From Acidobacteriota bacterium (GTDB lineage: Bacteria; Acidobacteriota; Terriglobia; Acidiferrales; UBA7541): a stretch of DNA of 64,000 nucleotides. Both the position numbers and the translations under genes were made by a program. The stretch lies in contig JABCZG010000008.1 of the NCBI GenBank assembly GCA_013289835.1, positions 124,001 through 188,000 of the forward strand, written 5' to 3'. Of this stretch, positions 57,610-64,000 are shown piece after piece. Under the pieces are notes generated by a model. It worked only from the letters and a program-made list of their open reading frames with translations, searched no databases and was not told the DNA's origin. The first letter of the stretch is position 1; each line of letters begins with the position of its first letter.

Positions 57610-58752
57610 CTAGTGAGCGGCCTGAGACTTCGACCGCAAATTGCCAAGAACCTCTACGAGCGATTGGCAGACCTCTTCGATCTGCTCGTTAGTAATCCTA
57701 TTGAAAAAAGGCATCGCCAGCGTACGCCGCGCGATGGACTCGGTATGCTCCAGGTTCATGCAGCGGTGGGCCTGCGATCGATAGACCGGTTGCAGGTGTA
57801 TGGGTGCAAAGTATCTCCCGCAGGCTATACCGCGCGATGCCATTTCCTGAACGATGCGGTCGCGGTGAGAGCCAGAAAACCGCTCGCTCAATCGAAGCAC
57901 GTAGACAAACCAACTGATGCGGCGGTCGGGTAAGTGAATTGCTGGCAACTCCAAATCCGCCTGCTTTTCCAGCCGTCGCTGATATTCCCGCGCGATAGCT
58001 TCGCGCCTCTCCAGAATTGCGTCCAGGCGCTTGAGCTGTTCAATCCCCAATGCGCAATTCATTTCGGAGATTCGATAGTTGTAGCCCAGCTCTTCATGCT
58101 GCAGCCACTCACACGAATCAGCCCGTCCTTGATTTCGCAGTTTCCGCGCGAGCGCCGAAATCCTCGCATCGTTCGTGACGATCATGCCGCCTTCGCCCGT
58201 CGTGATCTGTTTGTTGGGATAAAACCCGAAAACCCCCGCATCTCCGAACGAGCCAACCTTCCGGCCATCGTATTCCGCGCCAATCGCTTCGCAAGCATCC
58301 TCGACGACGTATAGATGATGACACCGCGCGATTTCCGCGATTTCCCTGAGCGCCGCGGGACAACCGAACGTATGGACGAGGACGATCGCGCGAGTCCGCT
58401 TCGTGATCGCTTCCTCGATCCGCTGAGGATCGAGATTCAACGTCTGTGGATCGATATCCACAAAAACCGGCACCGCCCGTTCATAGCGCACTGCATTGGC
58501 GACGGCGATAAAGGCAAAGGAGGGCACGATAACTTCATCTTCTTCAGAGATGCCCAGCGCCCTCATACACAGGTGCAAGCCGCTCGTACCCGAATTCACC
58601 GCGATGGCGTGCGAGGTCCCCACGTAGCCCGCCATGGCCCGCTCAAACTCTTCCAACTTCGGGCCCATGCTCAGCCGGGGCGTCCGCAGAATCGCGCTGA
58701 CCGCTTCGATTTCTGATTCCGTGACGTCCGGAGCAGCGAGAGGAATCCTCAT
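57610..58752 (-). CDS. DegT/DnrJ/EryC1/StrS aminotransferase (LegC-like)
   Basis: A 380-residue PLP enzyme. The Schiff-base Lys is in YPNKQITTGEGGMIVTND near residue 185, and the substrate-end motif DACEAIGAEYDGRKVGSFGD precedes it. Such enzymes aminate nucleotide-linked keto-sugars; in legionaminic acid synthesis LegC converts the 4-keto sugar made by LegB. The start overlaps the stop of the upstream epimerase gene by 4 bp, so they form one operon. Confidence 0.85.
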   Translation of the reverse strand: MRIPLAAPDVTESEIEAVSAILRTPRLSMGPKLEEFERAMAGYVGTSHAIAVNSGTSGLHLCMRALGISEEDEVIVPSFAFIAVANAVRYERAVPVFVDIDPQTLNLDPQRIEEAITKRTRAIVLVHTFGCPAALREIAEIARCHHLYVVEDACEAIGAEYDGRKVGSFGDAGVFGFYPNKQITTGEGGMIVTNDARISALARKLRNQGRADSCEWLQHEELGYNYRISEMNCALGIEQLKRLDAILERREAIAREYQRRLEKQADLELPAIHLPDRRISWFVYVLRLSERFSGSHRDRIVQEMASRGIACGRYFAPIHLQPVYRSQAHRCMNLEHTESIARRTLAMPFFNRITNEQIEEVCQSLVEVLGNLRSKSQAAH

Positions 58753-59951
58753 GACTGTGACTTTCGGAAACTCCGCGGCACCGGGGCCGGCTCTGGGGTA
58801 GACATGGCCGTGTGGCGCTTTTGCAAGAGTTCCTGGGAAAGAGGGACGCTCGTAAGGACTTCGACAATTTTTTCGGATGCGTTGCCGTCACCATAGGGAT
58901 TGCTCATCCCACGCAGGGCATCTCGGAATTCCGCGCCCTGCGCCTTGCGCAGCGCTTCCAGGATCGCCCGCGTTTCCGGAGCAGCGTCGATAATGTTTTG
59001 CGCACGCTCGCGTCCTTGCTGGCGCAATCCCACGTTCACAGTGGGCAGCGCAAACGAAGGCGTCTCCATGATTCCGCTGCTCGAGTTGCCCAGGGAAACA
59101 TCTACCTCGCGGAGAAGGCTCCAATAGGTGATCGCATCGAGATTGACGAACAGATGTAAATTCTTGCGCGAAGCCTGAAACGCGCGTATCCGCTCGATGA
59201 GTTCACGGCTCCCCGCGTCGGCGTTGGGGTAGCAGAACAGGATTTGATTCGGAACCGCGGCTAGTGCGGCAAACAGCGCATCCGTTTCCTCGAGCGTATT
59301 TCGCGCGATGGTCACCGGATGATAAGCCACAAGGATCGCGGGCTTTTCCAGATGCACGTTCAGCCGGGATTCGAGCTCTTCGCGCGTGTGGAGCTTTGCT
59401 CGGCGCAGGTGATCCAGCGACGGCGCGCCCGCCCGGTGCACGCGCCATTCTTCCTCGTCCATCGCGATGATCCGCCGCCGCGCTTCGATCGTCGACGTGA
59501 AATGAATGTGGCTCATTTTCGTCAACGCGTTTCGAACGGCGTCGTCAATCGCACCTTCGCTGATCTCTCCGCCTTCGATGTGTGCAATGGGAATACGCAG
59601 CGCCAGCGCAACGGCAGCAGGAGCGAGCAGCTCATACCGGTCGGCGATCAGCAGCAGAATATCCGGTCGCATCTGCCCGAGGTACTCCGCGAGGCTGAGC
59701 GTCGCCACGCCGATCGTCTTGGCCATGCCCACGTCGGAATCCGAGCTGAGCAGGCACTCGATCCGCGCAGCGATAGGAAATCCGTCCTTCTCAATTTCCC
59801 GCACCGTGTGGCCGAACTCCGCGGAAAGATGCGCCCCCATGACAATCAATTTCAAATCCACTTGGGGATGGGCAGAGAGATCGCGCAACGGCCAGTACAA
59901 ATGGCTGTAATCGGCGCGCGACGTGGTGACAACGGCGATCTTGCGTTTCAA
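58749..59951 (-). CDS. hydrolysing UDP-sugar 2-epimerase (NeuC/LegG-like)
   Basis: A 400-residue GT-B-fold enzyme. It begins IAVVTTSRADYSHLYWPL, contains DILLLIADRYELLAPAAVALALRIPIAHIEGGEISEGAIDDAVRNALTKMSH with the essential Asp/Glu/His set, and ends with NSSSGIMETPSFALPTVNVGLRQQGRERA. The family releases UDP and epimerises C2 to give ManNAc or, in the LegG branch, a 2,4-diacetamido-6-deoxy sugar. Its neighbours point to the LegG role. Confidence 0.87.
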   Translation of the reverse strand: MKRKIAVVTTSRADYSHLYWPLRDLSAHPQVDLKLIVMGAHLSAEFGHTVREIEKDGFPIAARIECLLSSDSDVGMAKTIGVATLSLAEYLGQMRPDILLLIADRYELLAPAAVALALRIPIAHIEGGEISEGAIDDAVRNALTKMSHIHFTSTIEARRRIIAMDEEEWRVHRAGAPSLDHLRRAKLHTREELESRLNVHLEKPAILVAYHPVTIARNTLEETDALFAALAAVPNQILFCYPNADAGSRELIERIRAFQASRKNLHLFVNLDAITYWSLLREVDVSLGNSSSGIMETPSFALPTVNVGLRQQGRERAQNIIDAAPETRAILEALRKAQGAEFRDALRGMSNPYGDGNASEKIVEVLTSVPLSQELLQKRHTAMSTPEPAPVPRSFRKSQS

Positions 59952-59958
59952 GGTTTTC

Positions 59959-61011
59959 TCACGCTAACGATGTATTCAAGAGTCCAAGCAATGTTTCGCT
60001 AGGCTGGTATTCGGAAACAAGTTTGCCGAGCTCGCCAACTAGCGCAGGCAGGTTGCGCTCCGCGAGGCTTGCCGAAATTCGCGCCATCGACGCGTCAACT
60101 TTTTCCGCCGGAATAGGCAGTGCCCGCACGCGCTGGAGCCTTTCATCACGGGTGGGTTCGAGCGCTTCCTGCGCCGAAACCAATTCTTCCTCCAATTTGT
60201 CGCCCGGTCGCAGCCCCGTAAAAGCGATCGCCACGTCGCCTGGCGTTTGTAACCGCGCCTCCTGAATCATGCGCTTCGCCAAATCCAGGATTTTGACCGG
60301 CTCGCCCATCTTCGGAATGAAGATGCTTCCGGACTCGTCCAGCGAGCTCGCCGCCAGGATCAGCTCCACCGTCTCGCCCAGCGTCAAAAAATATCGCCGC
60401 GCTTCGGGATGCGCCACCGTCACCGGTCCGCCTTCCGCGATTTGCTGCTGAAATAACGGAGTCACGCTTCCCGGCGAACCCAACACATTTCCAAGCCGCA
60501 CGGCATTCATTCGCGTTTTCGGATGGCTCATGCGCAGCAGCCCAAGCTCCGCGACGCGCTTCGACGCTCCCATCACACTTCGCGGATTCACCGCCTTGTC
60601 CGTGGAGATCATCAGCACGCGTTCTACTCCGAATCGCGCCGCGGCTTTCGCCAGCTCCCAGGTGCCGATGGCATTGTTACGCACCACCGCCAGCGGATTG
60701 GATTCCATCAACGGAACATGCTTGAATGCAGCCGCGTGATAAATCGTGTCCGGGCGATACCGCTCGAAAATCTCTTCCAGCAGCGGCGCATCCAGAATAT
60801 CCCCGAGGATCGCGGCGTACCCCACGCACCCCAACGCCGTAAGCCGTCTGTTGAGTTCATACAGATTCTGTTCGGAATGATCGAGGAGAATCAGTTGGCA
60901 TCTGTCATCGGAAGCTAGCGCTTCCGTGAGCGCGGACCCAATACACCCGCCCGCACCTGTCACCAAAACGGTTTTGTCAGAGTTTGCTATGCTGGGTAAA
61001 GATGCGTTCAC
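59959..61011 (-). CDS. NDP-sugar 4,6-dehydratase (LegB/PseB-like, polysaccharide biosynthesis family)
   Basis: A 350-residue short-chain dehydrogenase. The NAD loop TGAGGCIGS is at residues 18-26, HAAAFKHVPLMESNP near 92, and MISTDKAVNPRSVMGASKRVAELG near 134-158. As in LegB/PglF-like enzymes the catalytic Tyr is replaced by Met in the M-x3-K motif (MGASK). It makes a 4-keto-6-deoxy sugar from UDP-GlcNAc. It lies 7 bp before the epimerase gene and starts the LegB-LegG-LegC set. Confidence 0.85.
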   Translation of the reverse strand: MNASLPSIANSDKTVLVTGAGGCIGSALTEALASDDRCQLILLDHSEQNLYELNRRLTALGCVGYAAILGDILDAPLLEEIFERYRPDTIYHAAAFKHVPLMESNPLAVVRNNAIGTWELAKAAARFGVERVLMISTDKAVNPRSVMGASKRVAELGLLRMSHPKTRMNAVRLGNVLGSPGSVTPLFQQQIAEGGPVTVAHPEARRYFLTLGETVELILAASSLDESGSIFIPKMGEPVKILDLAKRMIQEARLQTPGDVAIAFTGLRPGDKLEEELVSAQEALEPTRDERLQRVRALPIPAEKVDASMARISASLAERNLPALVGELGKLVSEYQPSETLLGLLNTSLA

Positions 61012-61068
61012 GTCAGACTCGAGACTGCGACAGATTTGCCGGCGTGGACAGCCGCCAAACGAAAAAAC

Positions 61069-62661
61069 TCACCGCTGGCCGGTGGCAATGGCCAGAAAAA
61101 CGCGATCATCCACCGCGACGGACCGCGTGAAGAGCGTAGCGGCATTCCCGCCCGAGATCGCAACATGGTTCGCGTCCCCGCTTAGCGCCGGTCCGGCTGG
61201 CTTCGTGGCGTTTTCCAGGCCATCTCCTGGTTGCAGCGAAATGCGCGTCGTCTTCGCCGTGCAGCCCGTGGCCCCAAGGCACGTGTCCCGGATAAACACC
61301 TGCCGATATCCGCTGTTGGTGGTGCTTGCCAAAGTTTTTGCTTGCGCAGCGCTTGTGCCCGAGGCCGGGCTCGGCTTCACCGCCACGAACGCCACATACC
61401 GCCCCGTGGAACTAACCGAGGGCAAGATGCTGTCCGTGCCCACCAGCGCCCCATTCGAATCGGTGGACACCAGAATCGTGGACGCCTTGCACGTGCCGCT
61501 AGCCCCCGCGCAGGTATCCCGCAAATAAATCTGCTTTCCCGCTGGCGCATTTTCAACCAGGTTCGTCGCCACCGAGCTGAACGCCACATACCGGCCATCC
61601 GAGCTCATCGAAGGCGTGTGGCTCTCGTCGTTCGCCTCGGACCCATCGGCCGCGACGGAAAGCATCGTGGTGTGCGTTTGGCATCCCGCCGCCGCTCCTT
61701 CGCACGTGTCGCGTACGAATATTTGCGCCTGCTGATTCTGAATCGCCGTGTACGCCACGTACCGCCCGTCAAGGCTCACAGCCGGAGCTTCCTCAGCGAC
61801 AGCGTCTGCCGCTGCCGTGCCGCTCTTCGCCGCCGCTGCCGGCGGGCAGGCCGGTTGTGTGGTCGGGCAAATCGTGAATGTAATCGCGCTGCTCGTACCG
61901 CCGCCTCCACCGCCTCCGCAATTCACCACGCACCCGGTCGGTGGCGGAGACGCCGCATTGAAAACCGTAACCGTCGCCGTGTTCTGAGTCTTAATCAAAC
62001 ATTGAGAAATATTGACGACAATTTGCGTCGCCGAAATCGATGTCGTCGTGATGTACGCCGGGTCCGGACAAGTCGCCGCTGGGGTGGGCATCGCCTGCGG
62101 CGCCGACGAGTACAGAATCCCGCCTTCACTCCATCGCACGATGGATCCTCCGCTAGGATCCGAAGTCGGCAAGAAGCTGCTGCCCATAATCGTCAACGGG
62201 AACGTCGCCCCTCCCGCTACTCCCGTCATGGGGCTCACCGAGCTGAACACTGGCGTCGGATTTGGCGGCGGATTGATAACCAAGGAGATCGTATTGGAAA
62301 GCCCGTTGTTCCCCGCGCCCGACGCCGGACTAAGCGTGTTAATGGTCGCGATTCCAGGAGTTGCCACCAAGTTCGCAGGGATCACGGCGGTCACGAGGTT
62401 TCCCAGTATGTTCCCCGAACTGTCCGTCGGCACCACCGTTTTGAGCGTCTTCCCATTCCACTGAATAACCGTCTGCGCCACAAACGTGCCGCCGTTCACC
62501 GTCAGCATGAACTGGCCCGTCCCAGCGCTGACCACCGAGGGCGAAATGGAGAAAATCGTCGCGCCCGTATTATTCTGAAACGTGTTGCCATAGTCGTTGC
62601 AGCCCGTCACCCCGAGCACCGCCACCGCTGCGACAGCCAACGCTGTCCAAGACACCTTCAT
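61069..62661 (-). CDS. lipoprotein with IPT/TIG domains and PD40-type propeller
   Basis: A 530-residue protein. ATG 62661 follows AAGGAG; the frame upstream is not coding. The lipobox VTGC is near residue 21. Two IPT/TIG immunoglobulin-like domains (about 30-125 and 125-235) have the IFSISPSVVSAGTGQFMLTVNGGTF pattern. A low-complexity glycine run (about 245-255) follows, then a WD40/PD40-like propeller with repeats of the type VAEEAPAVSLDGRYVAYTA and ESHTPSMSSDGRYVAFSS. It is an envelope protein, probably in the outer membrane. Function unknown. Confidence 0.8.
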   Translation of the reverse strand: MKVSWTALAVAAVAVLGVTGCNDYGNTFQNNTGATIFSISPSVVSAGTGQFMLTVNGGTFVAQTVIQWNGKTLKTVVPTDSSGNILGNLVTAVIPANLVATPGIATINTLSPASGAGNNGLSNTISLVINPPPNPTPVFSSVSPMTGVAGGATFPLTIMGSSFLPTSDPSGGSIVRWSEGGILYSSAPQAMPTPAATCPDPAYITTTSISATQIVVNISQCLIKTQNTATVTVFNAASPPPTGCVVNCGGGGGGGTSSAITFTICPTTQPACPPAAAAKSGTAAADAVAEEAPAVSLDGRYVAYTAIQNQQAQIFVRDTCEGAAAGCQTHTTMLSVAADGSEANDESHTPSMSSDGRYVAFSSVATNLVENAPAGKQIYLRDTCAGASGTCKASTILVSTDSNGALVGTDSILPSVSSTGRYVAFVAVKPSPASGTSAAQAKTLASTTNSGYRQVFIRDTCLGATGCTAKTTRISLQPGDGLENATKPAGPALSGDANHVAISGGNAATLFTRSVAVDDRVFLAIATGQR

Positions 62662-63043
62662 TGATACTCCTTGATCGTTTCTGGCGACACCCGACCTTGT
62701 CGGGCTTGGCCTACTCGGCGGACGGCGGGGGGACCCGCTGCGCCAGTCTACTTTGGGGGTGAGATGCCAAAATCGCGTTGCGCGTTGACCGCGATAGCCT
62801 CGTGGACCATCCATACGCCCGCGGCCTTCATGCACCCCTGCTTCCAGCCGCTCTTTGCCCGAAATAGAGGGCTCACGCAACCCTACATCCTTACCATCCC
62901 GGATGGGATAAGGTCAATGCGCATTCCGAGCTTCAACCGATCGCAATCCCTTGGAAGCCCCGATTCTTCCCAACTGTGGCGCCGTGCCTTCCGGCCGGTG
63001 TGTCTACGTTTTAGGTTCTTGCGCTCTGTGCAGAAAAAACGCC

Positions 63044-63631
63044 CTACGACGAAACCGCCGCCGATCCCACTTGCCCGCCACCCGCGACCATCTGATCGTA
63101 CTCCCTGCCCGAACTCTCCGGCAGCAGCACCCACAACGTATAAATCCCCAGCGCCGTTCCCAGCGGAAAACGAATCAGCGTCAGGAATCCGAGAACCAGC
63201 CCCAGCGTCCGCGCCCACGGCTGCCGCTCCAAAAGGCCCCATGCCAGAAGCACGTACAGCACTCCGAACAGTGCCAGAAAAATTCCCATCGAAAAAAGTC
63301 CGCCCAGGAACGGAAACTCTCCGCCCCATCGTCCGCCAAACGGCCACCCGCCGCCTCCCCAATTCCGCAGGAACGGGAAAAACATCGTGCCAAAAATCAG
63401 CATCCACGCCATTCCCGCAAGTCGCAGCCCCCCATAGATCATCCACAGCGTCGCCACGATTCGCAGGTTCCTCCGCACTCGCCCATCGCTCGCACTATTC
63501 GCCCCGGCCGGCACGCCGCCCTGCCCCATCGTCTGCCCCGTCGCTACCCCGGCAGGCTTGATCGCCTTCCCGCACTTCGCGCAGTATCGCCCGCCAGCGG
63601 TGACTGGGGCCCCACATCCGTCGCAAAACAT
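63044..63631 (-). CDS. zinc-ribbon membrane protein
   Basis: A 195-residue protein. ATG 63631 follows GGGGG. The N-terminal zinc ribbon has FCDGCG...YCAKCGKA (two CxxC pairs, residues 2-21), then a linker and four membrane segments (LWMIYGGLRLAGMAWMLIFG, FSMGIFLALFGVLYVLLAWGL, TLGLVLGFLTLIRFPLGTAL). Such proteins are widespread with no known function. Confidence 0.78.
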   Translation of the reverse strand: MFCDGCGAPVTAGGRYCAKCGKAIKPAGVATGQTMGQGGVPAGANSASDGRVRRNLRIVATLWMIYGGLRLAGMAWMLIFGTMFFPFLRNWGGGGWPFGGRWGGEFPFLGGLFSMGIFLALFGVLYVLLAWGLLERQPWARTLGLVLGFLTLIRFPLGTALGIYTLWVLLPESSGREYDQMVAGGGQVGSAAVSS

Positions 63632-63817
63632 GGTCCACCCCCTGCCAGATAATACGCTCCCCCCTCCAATAAGTTCCACCAGTCCCCCACGCCCCAACCT
63701 CCGAATCTTCGATCCCCCTTGCCAGATTGGCGCAAGAAATAAGAGTTTCCGCGTTCTAACTGCACGGACTCCTTAGACTGAAACAGAGCCTGTCGGCTGA
63801 ACGGAGTGATACATCTG

Positions 63818-64000
63818 ATGAATCCTCGAAATGTCACGGATCTGCCTACGCGACCAAGGCGATTCGCTTGGAGAGTTCGTAGCTTTTGGATCCTCACTGC
63901 TGCCCTCCTCTTGGGCGCATCGTTCTTAGCTGCCGCCGCGGCTGTAGCCCAAACTTGTGAAGACCGCAACCCCGCGCACGCCGCCGCATTGATCGACCAG
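63818..64000 (+). CDS. start of an exported protein, cut by the window end
   Basis: The frame from ATG 63818 runs open to the last base (61 codons). Residues about 21-42 form a signal peptide (FWILTAALLLGASFLAAAAA, cleavage after AVAQ). The rest begins TCEDRNPAHAAALIDQ. No family can be named from so little. Upstream GGAG is 12 nt from the ATG, so the start is not certain. Confidence 0.55.
   Translation, partial: MNPRNVTDLPTRPRRFAWRVRSFWILTAALLLGASFLAAAAAVAQTCEDRNPAHAAALIDQ

Noticed and set aside
61231-62664. 477-codon plus-strand frame opposite the IPT/PD40 lipoprotein
   Set aside because: Arg-rich shadow; the minus strand has a ribosome site, lipobox and domains.

Overview
The window looks like a chromosomal segment from an Acidobacteriota bacterium, probably class Terriglobia. 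This is inferred, not proven. The supporting signs are high GC, an orphan duplicated FtsX/MacB permease of the kind expanded in that phylum, CRTAC1/ASPIC-UnbV and multihaem-TPR exported proteins, many exported proteins of unknown function, and an F1 ATP synthase cluster without the a and c subunits. I saw no rRNA, tRNA, CRISPR array or intact insertion sequence.

Layout. 1-7200: a decayed gene tail, an exported PIG-L deacetylase, an APC permease, an exported helical-repeat protein, an exported MetX-like hydrolase, and a gene hidden by an in-frame TGA that I read as a selenoprotein (6618-7163, minus strand). 7330-14500: a DksA-type regulator with a strong promoter, ComF, an HNH nuclease, a STAS anti-anti-sigma protein, a PD-(D/E)XK-like protein, a phosphoesterase, a probable small RNA, a small exported protein and QueA. 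14680-20984: heat-shock genes hsp20 and clpB, then htpX and several small envelope or regulatory proteins. 21088-28762: nagA, a glutaredoxin and the ATP synthase operon (b', b, delta, alpha, gamma, beta, epsilon) behind a good promoter.

28900-36500: exported proteins, including a pentahaem cytochrome-TPR protein followed closely by a Tat-exported CRTAC1 protein, and a large TPR protein. 36569-41000: a HAD phosphatase and four type IV minor pilin genes. 41324-53326: an acyl-CoA dehydrogenase, an exported DUF711 protein, an HxlR/GyrI-like divergent pair, a BNR-repeat/MoaD-like coupled pair, DoxX, an ADOP permease, a TetR/SRPBCC divergent pair and an exported amidase. 53436-64000: a large M14 metallopeptidase, GlpX, a three-gene set for legionaminic-acid-type nucleotide sugars, an IPT/PD40 lipoprotein, a zinc-ribbon membrane protein and the start of another exported protein.

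The strongest discovery is the selenoprotein. A peroxiredoxin-like (AhpC/TSA, PRXL2/SelL-like) protein has TGA exactly where the redox-active Cys of a CxxC motif should be (U-x-x-C). The frame is open on both sides, and a perfect 6-bp hairpin with an AGUU loop begins 19 nt after the TGA, as expected of a bacterial SECIS. Ordinary gene calling would split it, or call the uninterrupted antisense frame instead.
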